Positions 42,449-51,625 of a stretch of DNA of 64,000 nucleotides are shown piece after piece; positions within the stretch are counted from its first letter, which is position 1, and every line of letters starts with the position of its first letter. A program made the position numbers and the translations under genes. Where the stretch lies: positions 888,001 to 952,000 of the forward strand of contig NZ_JAPWKB010000019.1 of the NCBI RefSeq assembly GCF_028283785.1, written 5' to 3'. Below the pieces are notes generated by a model. The model was not told where the DNA came from and made no database searches. It saw nothing but the letters and a program-made list of their open reading frames with translations. This stretch comes from Paraburkholderia sp. Lineage in GTDB: Bacteria > Pseudomonadota > Gammaproteobacteria > Burkholderiales > Burkholderiaceae.

Positions 42449-43285
42449 ATGACGATGAACGCCGACCTCCACTGCCATTCCACGGTGTCCGACGGGCAGT
42501 TTGCGCCCGCCGACGTTGCGCGCCGCGCCCATGCGGGCGGCGTGACGTTGTGGGCATTGACCGATCACGACGAACTCGGCGGTCAAAAAGAGGCGCGCGC
42601 CGCGGCCGAAGCGCTTGGCATGGGCTATCTGGCGGGCGTCGAGATTTCGGTCACGTGGGCGTCACGTACCGTGCATATCGTCGGGCTGCACGTCGATCCC
42701 GATTGCCGCGCGCTGATCGACGGGCTTGCGCGCACGCGTAACGGCCGCGCGGCGCGCGCGGAAGCGATCGGCGAGCAGCTGGCCTCGCTCGGCGTGCCGG
42801 GTGCGTATGAAGGCGCGCTGAAGTACGTGTCGAACCCCGACATGATTTCGCGCACGCATTTCGCGCGGTTCATGGTCGATGCCGGCTACGCGCGTTCCGC
42901 CCAAGACGTGTTTTCGCGCTACCTCGGCGACGGCAAGCCCGGTTACGTGTCGCATCGTTGGGCGAAGCTGGCCGATGCGGTAGGGTGGATTCAGGCCGCC
43001 GGCGGCGAGGCGGTGATCGCGCATCCGGGCCGTTATGCATACTCGCCGCTCGAATTTGACGCGCTTTTCGGCGAATTCATCGATCTCGGCGGCAAGGCGA
43101 TCGAAGTCGTCACCGGCAGCCATACGCCGGACCAATATCGCGAATATGCGGACGTCGCGCGCCGTTTCGGCTTCGAGGCATCGCGCGGATCGGATTTTCA
43201 CGCGGCGGACGAAGGACGTGTCGATATCGGCACGCTGCCGCAATTGCCGCCCGATCTGAAGCCGGTCTGGGAGCGCTGGCTCTAG
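42449..43285 (+). CDS. PHP-domain nucleoside bisphosphate phosphatase/exoribonuclease (YciV/RNase AM type)
   Basis: A 278-residue PHP phosphoesterase with motif I DLHCHSTVSDG, LTDHDELGG, GVEISVTW, VIAHPGRYAYSP and the C-terminal GSDFHAADEG. Relatives hydrolyse 3',5'-nucleoside bisphosphates and trim 5' ends of RNA. The neighbouring yciO-like gene parallels the yciV-yciO pair next to trp genes in E. coli. An alternative start two codons later (42455) is possible. Confidence 0.87.
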   Translation: MTMNADLHCHSTVSDGQFAPADVARRAHAGGVTLWALTDHDELGGQKEARAAAEALGMGYLAGVEISVTWASRTVHIVGLHVDPDCRALIDGLARTRNGRAARAEAIGEQLASLGVPGAYEGALKYVSNPDMISRTHFARFMVDAGYARSAQDVFSRYLGDGKPGYVSHRWAKLADAVGWIQAAGGEAVIAHPGRYAYSPLEFDALFGEFIDLGGKAIEVVTGSHTPDQYREYADVARRFGFEASRGSDFHAADEGRVDIGTLPQLPPDLKPVWERWL

Positions 43286-43523
43286 GCCCGGATCGCCGCG
43301 CCGCGCGGGGTTCGCGCATCACGGTGTGCGCGGGCGGCCGCGTCGCTGGCGCGCGCGTCGCGCGTTCCGGCCGGCACTTTTTCTGCGTCTGTTGTCGTCG
43401 ATCTGCTCGCTGGCCCACTCAGGCGAGCGTTTTCATCGGTTAAGTTCGGCGGTCGAAGCATCGGCCGGTGTCAGCGGCTGACGTGCAAAATCAAGAGCGG
43501 GTCCGATTCCTCATCACATCGCC

Positions 43524-44159
43524 ATGTCCCAATATTTTCGCGTTCACCCAGACAATCCACAGCCGCGGCTGATCAAGCAGGCCGCGCAGATCATCAACGA
43601 CGGCGGCATCGTCGCGATGCCCACCGACTCCAGCTACGCGCTCGCCTGTCACCTCGACGACAAGGACGCCGTCGAGCGTTTGCGGCGGATTCGCGGTCTC
43701 GACGAGCGTCAGCTGCTGTCGCTGCTGGTGCGCGATCTGTCCGAACTGGCTAATTTCGCGATGGTCGATAACCGCCAGTACCGCTTGATCAAGTCCGTGA
43801 CGCCGGGTCCGTACGTGTTCGTGCTTCAGGCCACCAAGGAAGTGCCGCGCCGCTTGTCGCATCCGTCGCGCAAGACCATCGGTTTGCGGGTGCCGGATCA
43901 TGCGATCACGCTCGCGCTGCTCGAAGAACTCGGCCAGCCGCTGCTCGGCACGACGCTGATCATGCCCGGTGAAACGGAGCCGCTGAACGATCCCGAAGAA
44001 ATCCGAGACCGTCTCGAGAAGCAGCTCGATCTGGTGATCGACGGCGGCGCGTGCGCGTGCGAGCCGTCCACCATCGTCGATCTGACCGGGCCCGAAGCGG
44101 TGCTGGTGCGTGCCGGACGCGGCAGCCTCGCGCCGTTCGGAATCGAAGAACCCGCGTAA
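43524..44159 (+). CDS. YciO-family Sua5/YrdC-like protein
   Basis: A 211-residue protein of the Sua5/YciO/YrdC fold (GGIVAMPTDSSYALACHLDDKDAVERL, TPGPYVFVLQATKEVPRR, TIGLRVPDH, ACEPSTIVDLTG). The fold makes threonylcarbamoyl-adenylate for tRNA t6A37. YciO members are usually weak in that reaction compared with TsaC, so the exact role is uncertain. It lies 238 bp after the PHP gene, in a gap with no clear feature, and before the M50 protease. Confidence 0.88.
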   Translation: MSQYFRVHPDNPQPRLIKQAAQIINDGGIVAMPTDSSYALACHLDDKDAVERLRRIRGLDERQLLSLLVRDLSELANFAMVDNRQYRLIKSVTPGPYVFVLQATKEVPRRLSHPSRKTIGLRVPDHAITLALLEELGQPLLGTTLIMPGETEPLNDPEEIRDRLEKQLDLVIDGGACACEPSTIVDLTGPEAVLVRAGRGSLAPFGIEEPA

Positions 44160-44253
44160 GCGGATTGCGGTGAACGCCGCGTTTCAAACGCGCCGCGCGA
44201 AAGCCCGCCGATGCGCGAGGAAGTCCCCAACGGCGTTGTTACAATAGAGAGAT

Positions 44254-44916
44254 ATGGATTCTTCCCTGATACAAACTATTGCGGTCTACGCACTGCCGGT
44301 GATTTTCGCGATCACCTTGCATGAAGCGGCGCACGGCTATGTCGCGCGTCTTCTCGGCGACAACACGGCATATGCGCTCGGTCGCGTGTCGTTCAATCCG
44401 ATGCGCCATATCGATCCGCTCGGCACCATCGCGATTCCGCTGATTCTCTATTTCGCGACGAGCGGCGCATTCATGTTCGGCTATGCGAAGCCGGTGCCGG
44501 TCTCGTTCGGCAATCTGCGCAATCCGCGTTGGGGCAGTCTGTGGGTTGCGCTCGCGGGTCCCGCGTGCAACTTCATTCAGGCGTTGATCTGGGGTGTCGT
44601 CGGTGTCGGGCTGGCGGTGGGCGGCGTCGATGAGCCGTTCTTCACGCGCATGGCCGCGGCCGGCGTCGGCGTGAATCTGGTACTCGGCGTGCTGAACCTG
44701 TTCCCGTTGCCGCCGCTCGACGGTGGGCGCGTGCTGGTCGCGCTGTTGCCGCCGCGTCAGGCTATCGCGCTGTCGCGCATCGAGCCTTACGGTTTCCTGA
44801 TCGTGATGGTGCTCGTGATGACCGGGATTCTCACGCGTTACTGGCTCAGCCCGCTCGTCACGCTCGGCTACGGCGCGGTGACGGCGATTCTGACTCCCCT
44901 TGTTTCGCTTCTATAA
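44254..44916 (+). CDS. Site-2 protease family (M50) membrane metalloprotease
   Basis: A 220-residue integral membrane protein with the zinc motif HEAAH (His23, His27) in the first helix region and the second motif NLFPLPPLDGGRVL (Asp ligand) about residue 149-162. Several hydrophobic segments are visible. It has no PDZ domain, so it is the minimal S2P type and not RseP. The stop lies 5 bp before trpS, indicating one transcript; the M50-trpS pairing is common in beta-proteobacteria. Substrate unknown. Confidence 0.88.
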   Translation: MDSSLIQTIAVYALPVIFAITLHEAAHGYVARLLGDNTAYALGRVSFNPMRHIDPLGTIAIPLILYFATSGAFMFGYAKPVPVSFGNLRNPRWGSLWVALAGPACNFIQALIWGVVGVGLAVGGVDEPFFTRMAAAGVGVNLVLGVLNLFPLPPLDGGRVLVALLPPRQAIALSRIEPYGFLIVMVLVMTGILTRYWLSPLVTLGYGAVTAILTPLVSLL

Positions 44917-44921
44917 AAATC

Positions 44922-46124
44922 ATGTACCCAGACCGTATCTTTTCCGGCATGCGGCCCACCGGGTCGCTGCATCTCGGCCACTACCACGGTGTGCTGAAAA
45001 ACTGGGTGCGGTTGCAGTCCGAATACCCGTGTTTTTTCTGCGTGGTCGACTGGCATGCGTTGACGACGCATTACGAAACGCCCGAGGTCATCGAAAAGAA
45101 CGTATGGGATGTGCTGATCGACTGGCTCGCGTCGGGAATCGATCCGGCGCAGGCCACGCTGTTTATCCAGAGCAAGGTGCCCGAGCACGCGGAACTCGCG
45201 TTGCTGCTCGGTATGAGCACGCCGCTCGGTTGGCTCGAACGCGTGCCGACCTACAAGGAGCAGATGGAGAAGCTGAAGGACCGGGATCTGTCCACGTATG
45301 GCTTTCTCGGCTATCCGGTGCTGATGGCCGCCGACATCCTGCTGTATCGCGGCTCGCTGGTGCCGGTGGGCGAGGATCAGGTGCCGCACGTCGAGATGAC
45401 GCGTGAAATCGCGCGCCGCTTCAACTATCTGTACGGCCGCGAGCCGGGTTTCGAGCAGAAGGCCAACGATGCGGCCAAGAAGCTCGGCGGCAAGCGCTCG
45501 AAGCTGTATCACGAGTTGCGCAACGCGTATCAGCAGGAAGGCGACGACGAGGCGCTCGAACAGGCGCGCGCGATGTTGCAGGAGTCGCAAAGCCTGTCGA
45601 TGAACGATCGGGAGCGGCTGTTCGGTTATCTGGAAGGCTCGCGCAAGCTGATTCTGGTCGAGCCGCAGGCGATGCTGACGGCGGCGTCGCGGATGCCGGG
45701 CCTAGACGGTCAGAAGATGTCGAAGTCGTACGGCAATACGATCGGCTTGCGCGAAAACGCGGACACGATCACGAAAAAAGTCCGCACGATGCCGACCGAT
45801 CCCGCACGCGTGCGCCGCACCGATCCGGGCGATCCCGACAAGTGTCCGGTGTGGCAGCTGCATCAGGTCTACACCGACGAAACCACGCACGAATGGGTGC
45901 AGCAGGGCTGCCGGTCGGCGGGAATCGGCTGTCTCGACTGCAAGCAGCCGGTGATCGAAGGGATTCTGCACGAACAGCAACCGATGCTCGAACGCGCGCA
46001 GAAGTACATGGACGATCCGTCGCTGCTGCGCGCGATCGTCGCCGACGGCTGTGACAAGGCGCGCCGCTTCGCGGTGGAAACGATGCGCGACGTGCGTGAC
46101 GCAATGGGCCTGTCGTACAACTGA
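44922..46124 (+). CDS. trpS: Tryptophanyl-tRNA synthetase
   Basis: A 400-residue class I synthetase. HIGH-like motif is SLHLGHYHG (with MRPTGSLH just before) and the KMSKS motif is GQKMSKSYGNTI. It is longer than E. coli TrpS (334), with extra sequence after KMSKS including a Cys-containing stretch (GCRSAGIGCLDCKQP). This longer form is known in several proteobacteria. It is followed after 5 bp by a methyltransferase gene. Confidence 0.96.
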   Translation: MYPDRIFSGMRPTGSLHLGHYHGVLKNWVRLQSEYPCFFCVVDWHALTTHYETPEVIEKNVWDVLIDWLASGIDPAQATLFIQSKVPEHAELALLLGMSTPLGWLERVPTYKEQMEKLKDRDLSTYGFLGYPVLMAADILLYRGSLVPVGEDQVPHVEMTREIARRFNYLYGREPGFEQKANDAAKKLGGKRSKLYHELRNAYQQEGDDEALEQARAMLQESQSLSMNDRERLFGYLEGSRKLILVEPQAMLTAASRMPGLDGQKMSKSYGNTIGLRENADTITKKVRTMPTDPARVRRTDPGDPDKCPVWQLHQVYTDETTHEWVQQGCRSAGIGCLDCKQPVIEGILHEQQPMLERAQKYMDDPSLLRAIVADGCDKARRFAVETMRDVRDAMGLSYN

Positions 46125-46129
46125 GCGCG

Positions 46130-46879
46130 ATGGCCTCTGCCGATATGTGTCCGGATAACGAAAACGGCGCTCGCGCCACAACCGACGAACCGGCCGCTGC
46201 GACCGCCGCGGCCGGGCGCTTTCCGCAGCCGCATGGAACGGGCGACGCGTCGCGCTGGGTGCAACGCTGGTCGCATCTGGTTGCGCCGGGCGGCGCGGTG
46301 CTCGATGTCGCGTCGGGCGCGGGGCGTCATGCGCGCTGGTTCGCGTCGCGCGGGCATCCGGTGACGGCGCTGGATCGCGACGCCGCCGCACTCGCCGCGA
46401 TGGCCGATGATCCGCGCATCACGACGCGCATCGCCGACCTCGAAAACGCGCCGTGGCCGTTGCCAGGATTGGCTTCGGTAACGCCTTCGACGGCTTCGTC
46501 GGCGCAAGAACATGACACGGTGAAAGGCCAGAAAGATGCCGAAACGAAGTTCGCGGCGGTGATCGTCACGAACTATCTGCACCGGCCGCTTTTTCCGCAG
46601 TTGCTGGCGGCGCTCGCGCCCGGCGGCGTCTTGATCTACGAGACTTTCGCGCAAGGCAACGAGCGCGTCGGCAAGCCGTCGAATCCGGCGTTTTTACTTG
46701 CGCCCGGCGAGTTGCTGGACGTGGTTCGGCCCGCGTTGCGGGTCATTGCATTTCAGGATGGTTTTCTCGCGCAGCCGCGTCCCGCCTACATTCAGCGGAT
46801 CTGCGCGATACGGGAGGCGGAACAGCTTACCGACCCGACGGGCGACTCGCTTCCCCGTTGTTACGAGTTGGCCGGCTAA
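46130..46879 (+). CDS. Class I SAM-dependent methyltransferase
   Basis: A 249-residue enzyme with SAM motif I as VLDVASGAGRHARWFASRG (about 54-72), followed by VTALDRDAAALAAM. The central part (AAVIVTNYLHRPLFPQLLAALAPGGVLIYETFAQGNERVGKP) resembles TehB-like and tellurite-resistance methyltransferases. The region between about 115 and 140 (TPSTASSAQEHDTVKGQK) is an atypical low-conservation insertion. Substrate is unknown. Start at 46130 is 5 bp after the trpS stop. Confidence 0.85.
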   Translation: MASADMCPDNENGARATTDEPAAATAAAGRFPQPHGTGDASRWVQRWSHLVAPGGAVLDVASGAGRHARWFASRGHPVTALDRDAAALAAMADDPRITTRIADLENAPWPLPGLASVTPSTASSAQEHDTVKGQKDAETKFAAVIVTNYLHRPLFPQLLAALAPGGVLIYETFAQGNERVGKPSNPAFLLAPGELLDVVRPALRVIAFQDGFLAQPRPAYIQRICAIREAEQLTDPTGDSLPRCYELAG

Positions 46880-46922
46880 TCCGCTACAATCGCGGTTTAC
46901 TGATCTAAATTCATGGCGTTTC

Positions 46923-47870
46923 ATGACTAACGGCATTCAAACCGGCATTCAAAGCGGCAGTGAGAGCAAGATGGAAAGCAACGACGGCGTCAAGATTCGC
47001 GGCAGCATTCCGGCCATCATCACCCCGATGCTCGAAGACGGCAGTCTCGATCTGCCGGCGTTCCGAAAACTGATCGACTGGCATATCGACGAAGGCACCA
47101 ATGGCCTCGTCGTGGTCGGTACGAGCGGCGAGTCGGCGACGTTGTCGGTGGAAGAGCATGTGCTGATGGTCAAGACGGCCGTCGAGCACGTCGCCGGTCG
47201 TATTCCGGTGATCGCGGGTTCGGGCGGCAATTCGACCGCCGAAGCCGTCGAGCTCACCGAACACGCGCGCAAGGTCGGCGCGGACGCATCGCTGCAAGTG
47301 GTGCCGTACTACAACAAGCCGACCCAGGAAGGCATCTTCCGCCACTTCACGAAGATCGCCGAAACGGTCGATCTGCCGGTGATCCTGTACAACGTGCCGG
47401 GCCGCACGGTCGCCGACATGGCGAACGAAACCATCCTGCGCCTCGCGAACGTGCCGGGCATCGTCGGTGTGAAAGAAGCCACCGGCAACCTCGAACGCGC
47501 TGCGCACCTGATCAAATCGGCGCCTGCGCATTTCGGCATCTATAGCGGCGACGATCCGACCGCGATCGCGCTGATGCTGCTCGGCGGCCATGGCAATATT
47601 TCCGTGACGGCCAACGTCGCGCCGCGCGCGATGAGCGAGTTGTGCAAGGCTGCGCTCGCAGCCGACGCCAAAACCGCGCGGGAGATTCACCTGAAGCTTC
47701 TGTCGCTGCACAAGAACCTGTTCATCGAATCGAACCCGATTCCGGCGAAATGGGCATTGCAGCAGCTGGGTCGCGCGCAAGGCGGCATCCGCCTGCCGCT
47801 GACGCCGCTCGACGTGCGTTATCACGACGTCGTGCGCGCAGCGTTGCGCGAAGCCGGATTGCTCGGCTAA
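46923..47870 (+). CDS. dapA: 4-hydroxy-tetrahydrodipicolinate synthase
   Basis: A 315-residue (or 299-residue) class I aldolase that condenses pyruvate and aspartate semialdehyde in lysine/DAP synthesis. Motifs are GTSGESATL, the YNVPGRTVADM tyrosine loop and GVKEATGNL, carrying the Schiff-base lysine. The start at 46923 is the longer option; ATG at 46971 (MESNDGVKIRG) fits family length equally well. A TACAAT at 46885-46890 is a weak -10 candidate. The next gene is bamC, as dapA-bamC in E. coli. Confidence 0.95.
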   Translation: MTNGIQTGIQSGSESKMESNDGVKIRGSIPAIITPMLEDGSLDLPAFRKLIDWHIDEGTNGLVVVGTSGESATLSVEEHVLMVKTAVEHVAGRIPVIAGSGGNSTAEAVELTEHARKVGADASLQVVPYYNKPTQEGIFRHFTKIAETVDLPVILYNVPGRTVADMANETILRLANVPGIVGVKEATGNLERAAHLIKSAPAHFGIYSGDDPTAIALMLLGGHGNISVTANVAPRAMSELCKAALAADAKTAREIHLKLLSLHKNLFIESNPIPAKWALQQLGRAQGGIRLPLTPLDVRYHDVVRAALREAGLLG

Positions 47871-48026
47871 CAGGCTGACGGGCTCGCCGCCACGCGCGGC
47901 CGGGCCCGACGCCGATCGTCTACGCAGTTGCCGAGCCTTTCACCGGCATTCCTTTAACCGACGTCGATATCGCCCACGTTCCCGGCATAGAACCAGGCAC
48001 CGCGTTCCAGCATCACGAAGGCCCTC

Positions 48027-49166
48027 ATGAAACGTTCCGCACTTTCCCTCCACGCAACCCGCATGGCGGCGCTGGCGCTTGGCCTGGCGACGCTCGCCGG
48101 CTGTGACACGCTGAACGACTGGTTCGCTTCGGACCGTGTCAATTACAAGGTCGCGGGCAGTGCGCCGCCGCTCGCCGTTCCGAGCGATCTGCAAGCCACG
48201 CCGACCGATCAACGCTACATCGCACCGCCGGCCACGCTGGCACTCGGCGGCGCCACGCCGCGCAACATGACGGCGGCGGGCAACGCGTCCGAAGGCAAGC
48301 CGACCACGCAAGATCCGCTCGGCATGCACATCGAACGCGACGGCGATCACCGCTGGCTGGTCGTCGACGGCCGTTCGCCGGAACAACTGTGGCCGCTGCT
48401 GCAGGACTTCTGGAAGGAAAACGGTTTCGCGCTGAAATCCGACGCGCCGGCAACCGGCATCATGACGACCGATTGGGCCGAAAACCGCGCGAACATTCCG
48501 GACGACTGGTTCCGTCGCACGGTCGGCAAGGTGATCGATTTCGCGTATTCGTCGGGCACGCGTGACAGCTTCCGGACGCTCGTTTCGCGGATGCCGGGCG
48601 ACACGACGGACATCTCCATCACGCACAGCGCGATGGAAGAAATGATGACGGGTCAGGACAAGACGTCGTCGCGTTGGGTCGAGCGTCCGCGCGATCCGGC
48701 GCTCGAAGCGCTGTTCCTCGCGAAGCTGATGCAGAAGTTCGGCCTCACCGACGCACAGTCGAAGCAATTGCTGACGGACGCGCGTCCGGCCACGCAACCG
48801 GCCAAGGTGGTCGACGCGTCGGACGGCGGCGCGACGCTCGATCTGCCGGAGTCGTTCGACCGCGCGTGGTTGCGCGTCGGCCTCGCGCTGGATCGCACGA
48901 ACTTCACGGTCGACAATCGCGACCGCACGAAGGGCATTTACTACGTGCGCTACGCCGATTCGATGGAAGAGCTGAAGAAGGAAGGGCTGTTCGGCAAGCT
49001 GTTCTACAGCGGCCCGTCGAAGAAGCCTGCGCATGAATTCCTCGTCAACGTCCGTTCGAAGGGCGATGCGCTGACGCAAGTTGCCGTGGTCGATGCAAAT
49101 GGCCAGGTGGATACGTCGTCGGACGCGCAGCGCCTCGTGTCGCTGCTTCACGCGCAACTGAACTAA
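48027..49166 (+). CDS. bamC: Outer membrane assembly lipoprotein BamC
   Basis: A 379-residue lipoprotein of the BAM complex, which inserts beta-barrel proteins. The signal peptide ends in the lipobox LAGC (Cys26), followed by the unstructured N-terminal segment (NYKVAGSAPPLAVPSDLQ), which in E. coli binds BamD. Two helix-grip domains follow. Its place directly after dapA (156 bp) supports the call. The MBL-fold gene starts 8 bp after its stop. Confidence 0.92.
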   Translation: MKRSALSLHATRMAALALGLATLAGCDTLNDWFASDRVNYKVAGSAPPLAVPSDLQATPTDQRYIAPPATLALGGATPRNMTAAGNASEGKPTTQDPLGMHIERDGDHRWLVVDGRSPEQLWPLLQDFWKENGFALKSDAPATGIMTTDWAENRANIPDDWFRRTVGKVIDFAYSSGTRDSFRTLVSRMPGDTTDISITHSAMEEMMTGQDKTSSRWVERPRDPALEALFLAKLMQKFGLTDAQSKQLLTDARPATQPAKVVDASDGGATLDLPESFDRAWLRVGLALDRTNFTVDNRDRTKGIYYVRYADSMEELKKEGLFGKLFYSGPSKKPAHEFLVNVRSKGDALTQVAVVDANGQVDTSSDAQRLVSLLHAQLN

Positions 49167-49174
49167 GGCGCGCG

Positions 49175-49948
49175 GTGCGTTTCGCCAGCCTCGGCAGCGG
49201 CAGCGAGGGCAACTCGCTGCTGGTCGAGGCACAAAGCGGTGCAACGACCACGCGCGTGTTGCTCGACTGCGGGTTTTCGGCGAAGGAAGTCGAGCGGCGC
49301 CTCGCGCGTCTGGGCGCGGCGCCCGACGGGCTGACTGCGATCCTGATCACGCATGAGCATAGCGATCACATCGGTGGCGCGCTGACGTTGGCGCGCAAGT
49401 GGTCGATCCCGCTGTATATGAGCTGGGGTACGGCGCGCGCCGTTGGCGCCGACGAAGCCGATGTCGAACTGAACGTGTTGTGGGGCGATGAGGCGGTTGC
49501 GATTGGCGATCTCAGCGTGTTGCCCTACACCGTGCCTCACGATGCCCGAGAGCCTTTGCAGTACGTTCTGTCGGACGGCGCGCAACGGCTGGGCGTGCTG
49601 ACCGATGTTGGTACGTCTACGCCGCATATCAGTCAGGTGCTGAGCGGGTGCGATGCACTGATTCTCGAATGCAATCACGACGTGCAGATGCTTCAGACGA
49701 GCCGTTATCCGCCTTCGTTGAAGGCGCGCATCGGCGGCAATCATGGGCATCTGAACAACGACGCGGCGGCGGAAATCCTGGCTTCGCTCGATCGGTCGAA
49801 GCTGCGTCATCTGGTCGCCGCGCATCTGAGTCAGCAAAACAACTCGCCGGAACTGGCGCAAGCGGCGGTCGCCGCGGTGTTGGGTGCGGCGCCGACGGAA
49901 GTGGTGGTCGCGACGCAGGAAACGGGGTTCGACTGGTTGAGTCTTTGA
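49175..49948 (+). CDS. MBL-fold metallohydrolase (YycJ/WalJ-like)
   Basis: A 257-residue metallo-beta-lactamase fold hydrolase with THEHSDHIGG as main metal motif, PYTVPHDAREPLQY and LECNHDVQML. It has the GSGSEGNS N-terminal strand seen in the YycJ/WalJ exonuclease group. The start is GTG at 49175, 8 bp after the bamC stop. The function in beta-proteobacteria is not established; a nuclease or hydrolase role is inferred from the family. Confidence 0.87.
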   Translation: MRFASLGSGSEGNSLLVEAQSGATTTRVLLDCGFSAKEVERRLARLGAAPDGLTAILITHEHSDHIGGALTLARKWSIPLYMSWGTARAVGADEADVELNVLWGDEAVAIGDLSVLPYTVPHDAREPLQYVLSDGAQRLGVLTDVGTSTPHISQVLSGCDALILECNHDVQMLQTSRYPPSLKARIGGNHGHLNNDAAAEILASLDRSKLRHLVAAHLSQQNNSPELAQAAVAAVLGAAPTEVVVATQETGFDWLSL

Positions 49949-49988
49949 TGTCGGCGGATTGCCGGCGTCGATAAACGCCGAACCATAG

Positions 49989-50025
49989 AAAAAGCCCATG
50001 ACGAGTGATCGTCATGGGCTTTTTG
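49989..50025. terminator. Bidirectional terminator between the MBL gene and BI-1 gene
   Basis: A 14-bp stem (49989-50002 with 50011-50024) with 8-base loop, A tract and T tract, between convergent genes. Confidence 0.9.
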
Positions 50026-50086
50026 TTTAATGCAGCTCAGCGTGTGTGACCGGGCCGGACGTTTCCGTCGCGGCCCGACGCGCCGA

Positions 50087-50785
50087 TTAATTCCGGTTGC
50101 CGCCGAAAATGCCAAGCAGCGACAGCAGATTCACGAACACGTTGTACAGATCCAGGTAGATCGCGAGCGTGGCGGTGATGTAATTCGTTTCGCCGCCGTT
50201 CACGACGCGCTGCACGTCGAAGAGGATGTACGCGGAGAAGATCACGATGGCCAGCACCGACACCGTCAGCATCAACGCCGGCAGGTGCAGGAACATGTTC
50301 GCGACCATGGCCAGCAGCAGCACGATCACACCGACGAACAACCACTTGCCGAGGCCGGAAAAGTCACGCTTGCTGACCGTGGCAACGGTTGCCATGGCGG
50401 CGAAGATAATGCCGGTGCCACCGAAGGCGAGCATGATCAGCGACGGGCCGTTCGAAAAGCCGAGGATGAAGCTCAGCAGTCGCGACAGCATCAGGCCCAT
50501 GAAGAACGTGAAGCCCAGCAGCACGAACACGCCGACCGAGCTGTCTTTCGTCTTCTGGATGGCGAACATGAAACCGAACGCGATCGCGAAAAACGCCAGC
50601 ATGCTCATGGCCGGGCTGGTGGCCGCGAACAGCGAGAACCCGGTCGTCACGCCGATCCACGCGCCGAGCACCGTCGGAATCATGGACAGCGCGAGTAGCC
50701 AGTAGGTGTTGCGGAGCACGCGGTTGCGCGTTTCGGCCGTGGTGACCGTGCCGCCGCGACCGAAGTTGTACGGGTACTGATTCAT
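50087..50785 (-). CDS. Bax inhibitor-1/YccA family membrane protein
   Basis: A 232-residue protein with about seven transmembrane segments (TYWLLALSMIPTVLGAWIGV, PAMSMLAFFAIAFGFMFAI, and so on). The last is amphiphilic with a polar end. It belongs to the BI-1/YccA/YbhL family; YccA inhibits the FtsH protease in E. coli. A link to hflK-hflC, which also control FtsH and lie at the right of the window, is possible but inferred. It is transcribed divergently from ndk with 287 bp between. Confidence 0.9.
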   Translation of the reverse strand: MNQYPYNFGRGGTVTTAETRNRVLRNTYWLLALSMIPTVLGAWIGVTTGFSLFAATSPAMSMLAFFAIAFGFMFAIQKTKDSSVGVFVLLGFTFFMGLMLSRLLSFILGFSNGPSLIMLAFGGTGIIFAAMATVATVSKRDFSGLGKWLFVGVIVLLLAMVANMFLHLPALMLTVSVLAIVIFSAYILFDVQRVVNGGETNYITATLAIYLDLYNVFVNLLSLLGIFGGNRN

Positions 50786-51017
50786 GGTTTCTCCTTGCGT
50801 CAGACGCAGTGTTGCGCAGTGGTTCGGATGACTCGCCGTGTTTTATCAAGTTACCGACGGAGCATTTCGCCCGCCGGCTACACGGTCCTACGTATCTAAG
50901 ATAAGTCTCGCACTACGGAGTTTCAACGGCTTCGCGCACGCTGTCTTGTGCATTTCGAGACAAAAGATTTGACCTTTCAGTTCTGTAAGGGTTCCATCGC
51001 AATCATACATCGGAACA

Positions 51018-51026
51018 TGCTACAAT
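51018..51026 (+). promoter_or_regulatory. Extended -10 promoter element of ndk
   Basis: TGC-TACAAT, an extended -10 (TGn) box. The -35 region is poor, as is usual with an extended -10. The predicted leader is about 40 nt to the ATG at 51073. Confidence 0.5.
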
Positions 51027-51072
51027 AGCGGATTCATTTAAATCTGTAACCTCTTAATTTTCTGGAGTTTTT

Positions 51073-51498
51073 ATGGCGATCGAACGCACCCTGTCGATTA
51101 TCAAGCCGGACGCAGTGGCCAAGAATGTCATTGGTCAGATCTACAGCCGTTTCGAAAACGCAGGTCTGAAGATCGTTGCATCGCGCATGGTTCAATTGTC
51201 GCGCGCTGATGCAGAGAAGTTCTATGCTGTTCACGCAGCACGCCCGTTCTTCAAGGATCTGGTCGAATTCATGATCTCCGGCCCGGTGCAAATCACCGCG
51301 CTGGAAGGCGAAGGCGCGATCCTGAAGCACCGTGACCTGATGGGCGCAACGGATCCGAAGAAGGCAGACAAGGGCACGATCCGCGCTGACTTCGCAGACA
51401 GCATCGACGCCAACGCCGTTCACGGCTCCGACGCAGCGGAAACCGCAGCAGTCGAAATCGCGTTCTTCTTCCCGGAAGTCAACGTCTACTCGCGTTAA
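51073..51498 (+). CDS. ndk: Nucleoside diphosphate kinase
   Basis: A 141-residue kinase that balances nucleoside triphosphates through a phospho-histidine. The active site is His117 in NAVHGSDA. The N-terminal MAIERTLSIIKPDAV is highly conserved. The start has TCTGGAG. It heads the ndk-rlmN-rodZ-ispG-hisS-yfgM-bamB-der series also known from E. coli. Confidence 0.98.
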   Translation: MAIERTLSIIKPDAVAKNVIGQIYSRFENAGLKIVASRMVQLSRADAEKFYAVHAARPFFKDLVEFMISGPVQITALEGEGAILKHRDLMGATDPKKADKGTIRADFADSIDANAVHGSDAAETAAVEIAFFFPEVNVYSR

Positions 51499-51625
51499 TC
51501 TTCGGCCCGGCTCTACCGGGTAGATGGTTACAACAGCAGGAAAGGGCGCGAACGGTCCACGCGTTCATGCAGCTTGTTGTATCAACGCATGAACGCAGTC
51601 TCGCAACCAGATGGCAGGATTCGAT

